From contig NC_081543.1 of the NCBI RefSeq assembly GCF_901000735.1, forward strand, positions 17,387,574-17,451,573: DNA of 64,000 nucleotides, in the 5' to 3' direction. Origin of the DNA: Corylus avellana (Eukaryota > Streptophyta > Magnoliopsida > Fagales > Betulaceae). The notes beneath the pieces were generated by a model, which saw only the letters and a program-made list of their open reading frames with translations, did not search any database and was not told the origin of the DNA. Position 1 is the stretch's first letter. Each line of letters starts with the position of its first letter. Both the position numbers and the translations under genes were made by a program. Positions 11,801-24,074 of this stretch are shown in pieces.

Positions 11801-14800
11801 AATCTTATCCCTATCACACTGGTAAACCTAGAAGTAAATCATGCTAACATGGAAATATATACAAATTCCCACATGCAGAGACTCCATCAACACGTAGGAA
11901 GGCCGCCAAGTTGATTGGGTGAAGGCGCTTGTGGTGGCTGTCTGCATCGCACCTTCCATAAATCAACTGATCTCTACCTAGCAAACTTGATTCCGGGGTT
12001 ATTGTTCCAAAATGAGCTGCGGTGAAGGCGGTAAAAGCGACAACATTAGTGCGTGGTGGCATGGGATGTCCGATGACATTAGAGCTTTCACAAATCTATA
12101 GATCTGTACCTTGCAAACTTGATTCTGGTTTTCAATTTCTAGAATATAGTTCGAGGAAGGCTTAGAAGCATTGAAAGTAGCGGCAATGGAAACAGATTTT
12201 TCAGGAAGCGCGTGAATTGCTAATTAGACTGATAAAAATTAGAGGCCAGAAACTCAAAAGGATGCTTGGAACGGAAAGATTGCCAAAGAGAGCAAAGAAG
12301 GGACACCAAGCAAATGCTAAAAGGCGTTTGCTAAATACCATAGAAAAGTGGCTCTAATACCATGTAGAAATATATAACGGGACATATAATATGAAAGAGA
12401 GAAGAGAGCAGAAGCAGAGAGAGAGAAACAAATAAAACCGTTAAGTTATTCAAAAAAAATAAAATAAAACCGTTAAGAACTATCTTGAATATATTGAAGT
12501 GCTTTAAATTGTACAACAATGGTAAACAAAAAAAACCTAGACTAAATAAGGAAAAGAATCAAAGGTAAACCTAGAAGTAAATCATGCTAACATGGAAAAT
12601 ATATAGGAAATACTCTATACAGAAAATTGGCTAAAAGTAATGAGTATTTTTTTTTTAAGTGTTTTGAGAAGTGTTTGGCAATTAAAGAGTAATGTTAGAA
12701 GAAAGACTAGAATCCTCCCAAATGTAATATTGTTTTTAAAATCACCATTAAATTTGAGGTGATCATTATTGAGTTTTGATCAATTGGTGAATTTAAAAGC
12801 CACATCACATTTGTGAGGACTAAAGTCCCTCCTAGCATTACTCTTGGCTAAAAGCAACTTTTTTTTTTTTTTTTTTTGCAAATGCTTCTTCAAAGAGAGA
12901 AGAAAACAGTTGTAAAAAATATTTGCATCATACCGATGGAATTAAATTAGGGACTAACTTTTGAGATGAGAAAACATTCATGACTCAACATACAACATTT
13001 TTAATCAAGATTCAAACAGTAAGTTTAATTCAAATGTCATTGTAATTGAATCTAAATGGATTGCAATAAATGGGAAGAATAAACTAACCTTCAGCTTCTC
13101 TAGATGGAAAGCTGGATTGATAATTTTTCTGTGTTTAGCCCATTTTTCAGCCTCATATTGTACTAGTCCGGTTGCTAGCAATTTGGTAAGTGGAGTTCCT
13201 CCTATCTTTCGAAAGTCATAGATCTTGGAGAAGATATCTTTCAATTGTTCAGGGTTCGTAATGTTCACCCTGGGTGTTGGGCCAAACCACATAAAAGAAT
13301 TCTTACCTGCATGTTTTTGTTCTCTGTTTAGCATATATATATAATAAGTCGAGAAGAATATCTAATACTCTATTCAAATAATGGTTGCTGACATGCATAT
13401 CATTTAAGTCAAGCGTTTCTTACGCATAATTTCCTACAAATTGGGTTTTAGTAAATATCTTACCATGTGAAAAACACGTTTTTTTTTAATAATATGTGCT
13501 TCTCACATGCTTTTTTAATAGCATTAATAAAAAATGACACATATCACTTTTAGAGGCTTACATGGTGTGCTTAGCTTAATTACAAAAGTACACATTATTC
13601 CGTGGACACAATGACACATCACTTTTAAAAGTTAGCAGAAGTTCCGTGGCGGACACATTATTCATGACCTAGCTCATCTTAGGCATTTATAGTGAACTAG
13701 CTATTCTTTAGTTAAAATTTGGTTAGAAAACTCACTTTTTTCTAGTTTAACTAGCTCCCTCCTCCCTCCCTCCAAAAGCACTTTACATCAAACTCTCTAA
13801 ATCTTTCTCTACTCAATTAAAACATTCTTCTTTATTATTACTTTACTCTTTATTCCAACAGTCATATTATGTTATAATGCATTTTAAATAATTAAATTCA
13901 TCATTTTCTATTAGCTTAAACTTTTAGGATAAATGACGGTTGAGAATAATGCTAAACATCTACCTTATGTCCTCTCAAAATTGATATGGCTTTTAAAATT
14001 ACCATTCGATTTGTAATAAATCACTATTAAATTTTGATGCAATGATGATTTTAAAAGTCACATCAGTTTTGAGATGACATAAGAGGGACGTATAGCATTA
14101 CTTGATGATTTAACATAGTATCAAAGTCAAAGATAATGAGTTCGAACCCTGACTCTACAATTCACTACATCTCAATTAAAATATTCTGTTTTGCGCCTCA
14201 CTTATTAGCGCCTTACTAGATGAATAAGGGACTGGAATTTGTCCATACAACCTAGCTGTTCTACATGTAACATGTTTGGATATGCCTCTAGATGCCCTAT
14301 TGCTTCTATGCAAAATGTGACAGAACAACCCAATTAGCAAAGTTGGAGAGAGAAACAAGAAAAGGGTTTTGAGAGTGGCAGTAAGTTCCAAATAGAAAAG
14401 GAAAGGGTGTTTAGAGAAAGGCAATGAACAAAGTGAAGCCCAGAATGGATCATGCATCAAGAGAAGAGAAAAGGAAGTATGCTCATTGACAAAATCAACC
14501 AGCCTGTAAAAAGCTAGGAATGCAGCATTCATAAGCTCCTCCACCATTTTACAGGGACCAAGCTCTACTTGTGCCCAATCAATTATGCAAACAACCATGA
14601 AGGTTATCAATTATGTGGTACATACAATTCAAGACAGAAATACCAACAACCAAATGAGACAGAAATGCCACCAATCAATTGGTAACATGCCTCATTTTTA
14701 ATCGGTAGCATTTTTTAAGCTGTTTGATGCAAAGAACAGCCTGAATTCACATAATTTTAGAATCTAATATTTTTTGAAATTGTAAGGGATCCTTATCCGC

Positions 14801-15563
14801 AATAAATTATGAGGTACGTACAATTCAATACATAATGGAATGAAAATCATCAATTATGGGGTTCTCTGCCAACAACCATCAGAGAAGATACAATTCAAAT
14901 TGAAAAAGAAAAAGCTTTAAATGCCAAATCAAATGAGACCAAGAGAAGAAAACCAACAGAAATTGAGAATGAGAGAACAAGATTTTAGAGGGACGCAAAA
15001 ATCAGCATCAGCCCAATGACTTCAAAGTGCCAATTGCTCCAACTTTCTTGTCACCCAAACACTTCACAGAGAAACCAAAAAAAAAAAGAAAATTCCAAGC
15101 AATTCACAAGAGAAATAAAATAAACCCACATCCTTCTAGTTCTCATTAACCTCCACATCGTCCTTTTGACAAGGAAACACTTCACACCAAAAAAAAACCC
15201 ATTTTCACTTCAACAAATTCCACGAATTTCTGTCAAAGTATATTATTTGGCAAGTAAAAGGAATAGTTCACCCAACTAGGAATAGTACACACCATAATTC
15301 TTGACATTTTGATGGATGAAGGGGACGACACGTGGTGCAATATCATTGGTGAAGTTTATGGGGGTAGACCTTGCTTGATCAGACATCTTAAAGATCTCCT
15401 TCAAGTCTCCAAACAAAAGGCTGTAGGAGTTGCCGGTGAGACCCTGCTCTCTCAGGCACCTCTCCAGCGCCTTTGGCCTCACCCACGCCCATCTCAACAC
15501 TCTCCATGCTGATATTAACACCACCACGACGGCAACAATGGAAAGCGCAACCCATATTTCCAT
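8827..15563 (-). CDS. CYP72A: Cytochrome P450, CYP72A family (gene A), five exons, apparently intact
   Basis: Membrane-bound P450 monooxygenase, expected at the ER with a P450 reductase partner. Exons (minus): 15293-15563, 13089-13306, 10710-10954, 9453-9840, 8827-9252. All introns are GT-AG, phases 1, 0, 2, 0 join cleanly, and the product is 515 aa, normal for the family. Visible features: an N-terminal membrane anchor (about residues 5-28), I-helix AGQET (325-329), K-helix EVLR (381-384), PERF (436-439) and heme loop [10 protein letters not shown] with the ligand Cys at about 463. The family is known for oxidising terpenoids (secologanin, triterpene saponins) and gibberellins; the substrate here cannot be inferred. 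Introns 1 and 2 are enlarged to about 2 kb by repeats. The start is the first Met ahead of the anchor, matching gene B. Same exon architecture as gene B, divergently oriented. Confidence 0.93.
9841..10709. other. Intron 3 of CYP72A gene A
   Basis: AT-rich intron bounded by GT at 10709 and AG at 9841 on the minus strand. No gene or element with recognisable ends; open frames here are compositional. Confidence 0.7.
11147..11187. repeat. (CA)n followed by (TA)n microsatellite
   Basis: A run of CA/AC units turns into a run of TA units within intron 2 of CYP72A gene A. Open frames over it have no meaning. Confidence 0.9.
12686..12844. mobile_element. Small palindromic MITE (AGAGTAATG ends)
   Basis: AGAGTAATGTTAG at the left and CTAGCATTACTCT at the right are inverted, and the two halves fold back on each other across about 160 bp. 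A relative is at 13941-14103. The target duplication is not clear. Confidence 0.55.
13941..14103. mobile_element. Second copy of the small AGTAATG palindromic MITE
   Basis: It has the same fold-back layout and near-identical ends (AATAATGCTA and TAGCATTACT) as 12686-12844, with shared internal words such as CACTATTAAATTTTGAT. It is in intron 1 of CYP72A gene A. Just to its right, near 14139, is GTTCGAACCC, which looks like a Pol III B box and may mark a degraded SINE. Confidence 0.5.
14176..14610 (-). other. Unrecognised 144-codon open frame inside intron 1 of CYP72A gene A
   Basis: An ATG-to-stop frame of 144 codons, same strand as the host gene, in an otherwise AT-rich intron. The translation has mixed residue use rather than the low complexity typical of chance AT-rich frames: an N-terminal part with [19 protein letters not shown] and a strongly hydrophobic stretch at about residues 68-96 ([19 protein letters not shown]) that could span a membrane, then a basic C-terminal part with several Arg and Cys. 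I do not recognise the family. It may be a gene fragment carried in by an element, or a chance frame. No promoter or splice evidence. Confidence 0.3.
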
Positions 15564-15896
15564 TGTTGATCAAGATTGATAGAAGCAAAAAGCAGCTCGA
15601 AAGGAAGAAGAAGAAGAAGAAGGAGGTGATAGTTTGATAGATAGGGTCATAGCCAAATTAGTGATGTTTAAACACTAAATAGTACTGGGCCATTGACGCA
15701 AGTCGTCTTATCTCTGAAGACCTGCACGGCCTCAGCCAGCTGGCAGGATCCCTACCTCATCTTAAACTGTCTGTCGTCCACATGAGAAATAAGAACAAGT
15801 GAACTAAATGTTTGACAACATAATTACATCCTTACGGATTCTCTCAAGTTTTAGTGATTTATATAATATCTAATTAATTATACTTTTTACTTTTTA
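15564..15896 (-). promoter_or_regulatory. 5' leader and proximal promoter region of CYP72A gene A
   Basis: Directly upstream of the ATG on the minus strand is a pyrimidine-rich leader with a run of TTC units (plus strand GAAGAAGAAGAAGAAGAAGG near 15605-15624). No clear TATA box is placed. No other gene is present before the MITE at 15897. Confidence 0.4.
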
Positions 15897-16244
15897 GAGC
15901 ATTTTTAGCCACGTTAATAGCTACTATTTTTTAACTTTTTTAGTTTAGCTACTACTTTTTTTAGATACTAATTTTTTACAATGAACTTCAGTAGACTATG
16001 TATTTTATAATCTACTTTATTTAAATATTATTTTTAATATATTTTTATTATAGATAGAGGAGAGAGGGAGAGAGATGATAAAGAAAGAATAAAAAATGTT
16101 TAGAATGTGCTACAGTAAACTTTCAAATATGAAAGTTTACTATAGTAAATTTTAGGAGAATTGCTATTTTAAAAGGTCCGCTGGAGCACCAAAATTACTA
16201 AATTCAACTTAAAAGTTAGTTTAAAAGTCCTACTGAAGATGCTC
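15897..16244. mobile_element. Tourist-like MITE with GAGCAT ends
   Basis: GAGCATTTTTAG at the left and CTGAAGATGCTC at the right are imperfect inverted repeats, and TTA lies on both sides (15894-15896, 16245-16247), as for PIF/Harbinger MITEs. The inner sequence has further inverted parts around the words AGCTACTATTTTTT and ACAGTAAACTTTC. It lies upstream of CYP72A gene A. Confidence 0.7.
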
Positions 16245-16247
16245 TTA

Positions 16248-18509
16248 GAGAACAAAAATGCATCTCTACTGTAACTAACTTAATATTCTCCAGTCCAAAT
16301 AAAATAAAAATGATCCTAATTCATTCTAATATCCATAAAAATCATACTTTTAAGCCATTCATTTCACGTGATTAACTATGAATAGTTGGCGGAGCCTCAT
16401 GTTGGTAATGGTTTTTTTTTTTTTTCTGTGATATGATATTAAGTAAAAATAATATCGAGTTTTTATGAGTTAGTTATGTATTAATGTTCTTATTTGCTAA
16501 ATAAGCATTAGCAAATTAGTCCATAAATAATTCCAAAGGTATCATAAATTAATGGCCCGGTTAGGGACAGAGGATGCCCCCCAATTTCTAAGAAAAAAAA
16601 ATTATAAGGTAATTTTATTTTTTCAACCTATTGGCCCCTAGCAATAATTTTTTTGGCTACGCCCTGCTCATAATAGTTCATAATAGTTTATAGCTATGTC
16701 CCTGCGTCCGATTCTCTAAATCTTGAACAAAATCCAAGACATTGGCTACATAATGTATTTGGGAGTGATTTTGGGTGTATTTGACAAACGTTTTTTATGA
16801 CATTGGTTTCGCACTGTAGCCATGATTGACCACCCAGTACATGGAGTGACTACTGCATTCAGAGTAGCTGCACCTATATGGAAAAAGAAGGCCAAGCACC
16901 TCGTGTAAAGCAACCCTGCTAGTCTAACCAAATACCCTTCTACTTGTGTTTCTCACCTTTTTTTTTTTTTTGTTTTTTCTATTCATCCGTTTAAATGTCC
17001 AAGGATTGCATGTCTTTTTTGTTCTTCACTCTCACACTTCCTTCTTCCTCCTTCTTCCCCACTGAGATTCACCCTCTTCGTCAACAACCTACTAGCAACC
17101 ATGGTTAGATGCTCATGCCTTCTTCTTCCTCAGTGGCCCAATGACGGTGAAGAGCTGTAACCACGGCTCCATTCACTAGAGCCCGAACTAAGGTGATTTT
17201 CTCTTCATTTCATTGTTTCGGTCGAATCATTCCGAAGCTTTTCACGTTATAGATTTTTGCAAATCACCTTGGATACTTTTGAGTAAAGGAAGTTGTGGAA
17301 ACCCTTCTCCGAATATTTGTTCATATTTCTTACAACATCTTATTTGTTCTGAGTTAGTTTAGTTCATTACAGTTGATTTTGATCCTCTTTACTGTAATTG
17401 CTGTAAATACTAGCAAGTGGAGAGATATTTGTCCCGCATTTCAGACTCTGATCCAACTGTTCTGAATGAACAGTGCAAGTGTTCCAGTGTATATACCCAA
17501 TATATATTTTTGACTGAATACATCTTTAAATAATTATTTTAGAACTTCGAACTTGGATTTAGCTAGATGTGCAATATTGTGCTAAAATAAAGGATGAGCT
17601 TCAATTTATTTACTTATTTTTTTCAAAAAAAAAATCATTAAATCTATAAATTTATTTTCACGATAAAAGAATAGGGTTTCTTTTATTGCTTAAGAATATG
17701 GTGGGGAGCCTTAGACGATGATGCACTGGGATAAAGGAAAGCCTTGATGATAAAAAAGAAAGAGCACTGGGATAAATGAAATACAATTGATAACATTTTA
17801 TTGAATGAAAAATCAAATTTATTCTCTATGTTTTTTGTGTAATTTCAATTTAGTAATTTGGTTTTAAACTTTGACAATTAGATTATTTAAGTTTTACTCC
17901 AATTTCGACAAAAACACAATACACTCACAACAGGAGAGAGAAGTGCAATATTTTTCCCATGAATTATTAAAGGGTCTTGTTTGGTGTTCTTGCTTCTCTT
18001 TTCTTTAAATCTCGGTCTATACTTGATGCTTAATACATGGTAAAGCACAAAACATGCTAAAAGTCTCCTTCATTTCACAACTAGAACAATTGGATAGCTC
18101 GTTGAGACTCGAAACAAAAATGTGAGTTTTTTTTGTTGTGACGTGACCGTGAAAATGCGAATAATTTTAAGCGTTTCATATTATGAGTTGTATGTTAATA
18201 CTTTTTCTTTTATAACATTGTCAATGGAGCCTAATACTATATTGCTCGGATCAAAACAAATAAAATATGCTAGTTAGATGGAGGTTTTGCTTGTTTTTAT
18301 CCCTTATTTGTTTAAATTTTGTGGTTTTGCGAAGATGATTATTAAATATAAAACAACCTCCTAATTTGTTGTAATACCCAATTAAATATAAAAGTCCCAC
18401 AAGCTAATTTGAATAGACAACATTTTGTTGAACCATGCATAACACACTTGGCATTAAATTTAACCATACATAATAAACGACATTTAATTGAATAACCATA
18501 CATTTTGTC
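16248..18509. other. Intergenic, no supported gene
   Basis: AT-rich sequence with pyrimidine runs near 16960-17070. Around 16540-16680 there is a scrap resembling a degraded element (words GGGACAGAGGATGCCCCCC and GGCTACGCCCTGC). No open frame with believable residue use and no RNA gene seen. Confidence 0.5.
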
Positions 18510-18917
18510 ATGCCTGTGGTTCTATGGATGCAAATGCCAGAACGTTCATCAACTGCCTTTGGTCATGGTCACCAGGAGACGCGTGTATGCTTTTGCAAAT
18601 TGCCATGTCCGCTTCGAACCTCATAAAGTAAAGATAACCCAGGTCGGTGCTACTTTGAGTGCCCTAAATTTAAAGATGGAAGTGGAAAACATTGCAACTT
18701 TTTTGACTGGGTTGACGACCCTGACAATGATCATACCTGCGCAATGTTATCTGAGCTGAAGAAAAAGAATATACTTCGCCATAAAGAAGCTATTGAGAGT
18801 CGACTCCATTTTCTGCTTATTGCACTACGCGCTCTATGTTTGGCTCTAGCTTCAATGTTCATGTATCTTATTTTTGAAATACCTCAGGGTATTGATCGGC
18901 GTAGGCTGCCCTTGTAA
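18510..18917 (+). pseudogene. GRF-type zinc-finger protein, one in-frame stop
   Basis: The frame from ATG 18510 reads, before a stop TAA at 18624-18626, a zinc-binding start (CFCKLPCPLRTS) and after it the rest of a GRF zinc finger: DNPGRCYFECP, then a Cys and FFDWVDDPDNDH. The end has a hydrophobic segment (HFLLIALRALCLALASMFMYLIF) like the membrane tail of many short plant GRF proteins, then a stop at 18915-18917. The stop falls inside the finger where a Trp or similar residue is usual, so a full protein is not made. GRF fingers bind nucleic acid in other proteins; these short plant forms have no known role. It could be an old allele of a real gene or an element-borne copy. Confidence 0.7.
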
Positions 18918-19392
18918 GGAAATGTTTTTTTACAAAATAAAGGTGTGTTGTATTTAAATGACAATCCTATATGTAACAACATAGTTTTACCTAACTGGCA
19001 TATTTTCATTGAATCACTATATGCGGTCTATGTTTGGCTCTACCTTCATTGCTCATGTATTTTCATTGTTGTATTCAAGTGTAAACAAAGGTTTTTTTAT
19101 TTTTTATTTTTTTATTTTTTTATTTTTTTTATTTTATGCAATCATTACAACCTTCCCTTTTATTATAATTCTGCTTCATCTTTTTCTCTTTGATTGAATC
19201 ACTTTACACCTAAAGCTGTATAATTAGCTGCTTTTGTTGTGTTTTTAAAGTGTTACCTAAAGATAAAGATAACTAGCCTTCTTTTAGGGCGTTTACATGA
19301 CAGCCTTTTTTATTTTTTATTTTATTAAAGATAAAGAGAAACAAGCAGAAACAAACCATAGAAAAATAAATAAATAAATAGAAGAAACAAAT
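18918..19392. other. Downstream of the GRF pseudogene; partial echo of its 3' end
   Basis: Around 19021-19061 the sequence repeats part of 18829-18866 (word TCTATGTTTGGCTCTA in both). Further right are T-rich runs and an A-rich TAAA repeat at 19365-19380. The insertion site of the LTR element is at 19388-19392. Confidence 0.5.
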
Positions 19393-20596
19393 CGTTGTGA
19401 GTTTTAATTACTCGCAAGTGCACGAATCGTTTGCAATAAAGGGTTTTGTAAGTGCGAGGTCGATCCCACATAAAATTGTGTTTTTGAAAACAATTTTAAT
19501 CTAAACTAATTAAATCCTAACCTAGTTCCAAAAGGTTTTTGATTCTGAAAGTGAAAACAAAACAAAATTAAATTAATCAAAAGATAAATAGTAAGGTTTC
19601 AGAATTCACACTCACCAAATCAAAGCGCACATTATTATGTTTGTTCATACATCCGAATTTCAATAAAATCCTATGCATGTTCATTTTTATAAAAATAACC
19701 TATTGAAAGATTATATGAATCCATCAATTACACAAATCACAATGCATATCCAACTTAAATCAAAATCATCCAATGTATCCGTTTTATTAACGAACAACAA
19801 TGAATATCCAATTTAAATTGAAAGATGCAATGTATCCGTCGGATGAAACACATTGAATATCCAACTTTGGCACAAATATTACTCTAAACAATCAATTACA
19901 AGAACTTAATCAAATAATTGAATCGAAACGAACATACATTATAGTAAACGTCGGAATTGTACGAACAAAACATAAAAATATGCAAACAAATCAATGGTGA
20001 GACTTCATCTTCGACCTTAGTTGAATGTTTAGCCTCTAATGACAAAATGAATCATGAAGAAACTAATTAAATTCATTAAAATCAAAGAACTTACAAAACA
20101 ATTCATGTTGAGAGCTACAAAAACCCATAAAACACGAAAATGACAAAGAACAACGCTCGCTGATGCGCCTCCGTGTGGTTTACAATAAAACAAAAATGAT
20201 ATTTATAATGTTAATTAGGGTTTCAGCGCTGCCAGGTCGAATGAGTGCGCTTAATTGCACACTTGGTACGCTCGAGCGTACTCGTGCACGTTTAAGCGCT
20301 TCAGCGACCTAGCACACGGGTGCTGCTTGCTTGGGTGTATGCGGGGGTGCACTCGAGCGTGCCTTGCATGGACTCAAGCACAAATATGCTCGAGCGTGGA
20401 ACTGTGCGCTCGATTGTGCCCCTTCCAGAAATTCTTCAACTTCTTTGCAACTTCCACACTTAGACCGCAATTTTCTCCTAACAACCTGCAAAACACTAAG
20501 ACCCCAAAACTAACAAAAACTTCATAAAATAATAAAGCTAAAGGCTTAGCAAATGCTAATTAAGGGATCCAAATATGCAATATTTGGCACTCATCA
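19393..20596 (-). repeat. 3' LTR of the non-autonomous element
   Basis: It ends TTGGCACTCATCA at the right and reads CGTTGTGAG at the left (the expected TG is mutated to CG). It is closely similar by eye to 24075-25255 over its full length and carries CTCGAG-centred palindromes near 20272, 20355 and 20389. Confidence 0.85.
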
Positions 20597-20612
20597 AATA
20601 CCCCTAAACTTA
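20597..20612 (-). other. Polypurine tract of the non-autonomous element
   Basis: Just inside the 3' LTR the minus strand reads AAGTTTAGGGGTATT, purine-rich at the position where plus-strand priming occurs in LTR elements. Confidence 0.6.
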
Positions 20613-22094
20613 CATTTTGCTTGTCCCTTAGCAAAACAAAATGAAAAACAAAATCAAAGCATGAAACATAAGTCCGTTATCGTGGGAGCGATGATTACAT
20701 TTAGTATATGCAACAAGCCTTTTAAACCCCTACACATCCCTAGAGGACGAGTGAAGTCTCGTGAGGGTTTAACAGGAATGATACTCACAAACATTGTCAG
20801 TTCTATGTCATTGAAAAGAATAAATTTTCACATAAACCATGATTCTCATTCATAAGCAAGCTTATCAAGACAAACACTATCATCACAGTCATTAGGAAAT
20901 CCAAAATCAAAGAACTCATAAATGGAAAGTTGAGACAACATATGCTCAAATAGCTGGAAAATGAAATTAGCATACAATCACGAGGCTTCAATTTATTCAC
21001 AAGATAAATACCTCAAAATTCGTTGGAATCCCTATCAAATGAGACAATCAAGGCAAGATATGCATTTTTTTTTTTTTTTTTTTTTGGTGCAGGTTGTGCA
21101 ATGTTTAGCTCCTTTAAGCTTTCTAATTGCCACATGTAATGAGTGTTAGGCCAATTACTCCCAAATCAGATGGTTTTAGGGCACTAGATGTAGAAACATC
21201 CCTAGAGGCTTAAAAACTCAAGTCAAAAAGGCTATAAAGCCAAACTAGCCATACAATTAACCAACTTGAATTTCACAACTTTTTACACGAACACTCAATG
21301 CTTAATGAGGCAAGAGGTCCGGTTACTCAATTAGAAACTCAAAATGATTGTTTATTTTTTATTTTTTATTTTTTTTTATTTTATTTTCAAGCCAAGGTTA
21401 TTCATTAACAAATCATCCAACAAATCTCAAGATACACATGATTCAGTTCAAATTTTATACCTCACAGACTCTATGCTAATTTGCTCGTGATGATAAACTC
21501 AAAACATGTAAAGTCTCTCTAGCCCAAAAATGACTAAAACGACTCAGATAGATTCCTAATGACATGATGGTGTGTTAACAATGTTAAACAAGCCAATGAA
21601 AATCAAACCACGGCTACAGCTAACTCATGCTTAACATCAACATAGCATTTTTTTTTTTTTTTTTTAACAAAAAGATAAACATATAAACAAAAAGAGACAA
21701 AGTGTCTTTCTATACCCCCAAACTTGAATTACACATTGTCCTTAATATGTAATGGAGAAATACATTACTAGAAGTAAGGAAATAACTGAGTGTGCAAAAG
21801 GCAAAGGCGTCCCCCAAACTTAAACACCAAAACACCTGTCAAAAACTAATAGCAATATGTTCTCACAGAAACAAACATCAAAAGATTAATTGCTGTCAGA
21901 AACAAAAAAATAAAATGACAAGAAATAAAATGACAAAAGAAAAAGAACTCAAAGATGAAGTGCGGAAAAAAAAAAAAAAAAAAAAAAGATACCGCACTTT
22001 CCCCGATCATTTGGGTGTCCAACCAATCCCTTCCACCCTTTCTTCTTTAGAATTTTATAGCCCTCTGAAAGGATGTTTCACCCTCTTAGGTAGT

Positions 22095-23230
22095 TTACTT
22101 GCATGCTTTGGAGGATCCTCTTAGGAACATGGTTCTTAGATTTGTGACCTTGTGTGCAGAGATCCTTGAGAAGTTTAGCATGAGATAGTTTTTTAATACA
22201 TTGAAGAACTGAAGCTTGGGGTTCATGAAGAGTCTCAAGAGGGATTGTGACGAAGGAATGAGCTTCATGCTCACTTCCTTGTCATTGGACAAATTTGGAG
22301 TTGACGGGGGCTCACTTTTCTCTAGGTGCTCAACTTGCTCCTCTTTTCCTTCTTACTCCTTATTATCAATATTGAGAGGCTCAGCTGCTGATGAAGATGG
22401 GTTAGGGAATGATATCTTAGCGGTTTCCCTATTCTCAGTTCGCATCTCAAGAGTGGAATCCAATAAGGCGTCAACTTGCTCCCGTATCATATCAAGATCC
22501 AGATCAAATTCAAATTAAGCAAAGCACTCTTCCAAATGATCCTCCAAACTTGGCTCATTAGAAGTCTCAGCTTGCTCAAGGAACTTGTCAAGGTCTAGGT
22601 CACATCCAAATTGAGCAAAGCACTCTCCCAAATGGATCCTCTAGACTTGGTTCATTAACAGTCTCCTCAACACTTTCTTCACTCCCAAGTGTGGTGGCGG
22701 CTTGGACATGCTCATGATGAAGATTGCTGGAATCATCATCATCAATCATGTAGTGCCCTTCAGCCATCAGTTGACCTTCAAGCACTTCTTCCTCTATTAT
22801 GTTATATTCAGCAACTAGATGATCGACTTGTCCTTCCAATCTTGCAATTTCCTGAGTGTTGACCATGGTGGCGTACTTGAGTTCTTAAATGGCTTGGTTA
22901 TTGACCATGGTGGAACTCTTAAGCTCTTGTATGCCCTGACTAGCAATTTGCCTGAACGCTTTGAGTGTGTCTTCCAATGATAACTGTGGTTGTGGCATTT
23001 GAATGGTAGATTGGCCGGTTAGTTGCTTGAAGGATTTGAGAGAGTCTTCCAAGGAAGATGGATTATCGAACTACGGATAATCTGAATGGTGCAGTTCATG
23101 ATCTTTGGCAACATAATTTCCCGTGGTCTGAGTTGACCATGAGAAATCAGAATGATTGTTCCGTCCCGGGGTGTAAAAATTGGAATTTGATTCAAACCTT
23201 GACTGAAAAAATTGGTGTTCATCTACTCAT
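22095..23230 (-). pseudogene. Decayed gag-like reading frame of the non-autonomous element
   Basis: Minus-strand fragments across this span give a hydrophilic, acidic, partly coiled-coil protein. The best piece (22600-22866) includes NTQEIARLEGQVDHLVAEYN and an EESVEETVNEPSLED motif. That Glu-rich SLED unit then repeats about 120 bp further on (22500-22620), so the protein had an internal tandem repeat. Frames change several times and stops occur. I read it as the C-terminal part of a plant gypsy-type gag; there is no clear CCHC knuckle. The assignment rests on position and composition. Confidence 0.45.
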
Positions 23231-24052
23231 ATGAAAAATTGAAAAATTCTCCCCATGATGGACAATTACTAGAACTATGATAAGGATTGAAGCAGTATGA
23301 TTAGGAGCTGGTGTCCTACAAGGCTACAATTAGGAGAAGCGTTAAAATTACCAAACGGAAAATTCATACTTCAACCTCACTCTTTAGCATGCAAATATCC
23401 CACATAAAATAGTAACCAATTTTTTTTTTTTTAAAGAAATAAAATAAATAAAAATGAAAACTAACAAAGAAGCATAAACTAAACAAACATACCAAAAATT
23501 AAAAACTAAAACTCAAAAATTCACAAAACGGACCAAAAATAAATTTGACGAAATTTTGGTGCTGATTCGTCGTGGTGTAGTCTGCGGAGGTGTGCTTGAC
23601 CGCAGGCTAAATGCAATCGAAAGCAGGCGTGCTGATCCGTCAGAGATGCTGCCTTTTGCGTGCGTGCGTCCTGCTTGGTGTTGCTCTGTGCGCTCGAGCG
23701 CTACTTGGATGGGATCGAGGGCAGATGCGCTGATCCGTCTGCTGCTGTTGGTGCGCTCGAGTTGATGCGGAGAGTTGTCGAGGGCTGGCGCGCTCAACTG
23801 GGGTAGATGCTGCCTTGGCCATGATTGCACTCGAGCGTAGTAAAACTGCGCTCGATCACACTTGCGTTGCTTCGGCAAAAACTGCAAAATAGGGAAAACA
23901 AAACAAAAACACAAAGAAATTTTGTTTTTTTTTTTATTAGCAACCGGAATTAAAAAAATAAAATAAAAAATTGCATAATGAAAATCCTAATTATAACTAA
24001 TAGAAGGATAAAATAAATTCAGACATAAATTGAATTTAAAAATCAAACAATT

Positions 24053-24069
24053 CTCCGGCAACAGTGCAA
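24053..24069 (-). other. Degenerate tRNA-Asp primer binding site
   Basis: The plus strand reads TCTCCGGCAACAGTGCA, matching the intact site at 200-216 with a few changes and directly next to the 5' LTR. It shows the same primer for both elements. Confidence 0.6.
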
Positions 24070-24074
24070 AAACT

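Larger units (their letters stand above)
10955..13088. other. Intron 2 of CYP72A gene A, filled with repeats
   Basis: It holds a dinucleotide repeat at about 11147-11187 and modules that occur twice: GTTAAAGTATTGATTAAATAA-like sequence near 11343 and 11569; TCTTGAATATATTGAAGTG-like sequence near 11240 and 12482; and AAACCTAGAAGTAAATC-like sequence near 11824 and 12564. A MITE is at 12686-12844. No gene. The repeated modules suggest an old truncated retroelement, not identified. Confidence 0.6.

Noticed and set aside
8827..15563. CYP72A gene A as a pseudogene, because its exons are far apart
   Set aside because: All splice sites are GT-AG, phases fit and no stop occurs in 515 codons.
23513..23914. 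133-codon frame with many Arg, Ser and Gln
   Set aside because: It lies on the CTCGAG-rich leader of the LTR element, and frames are open on both strands there because of the GC-rich words.
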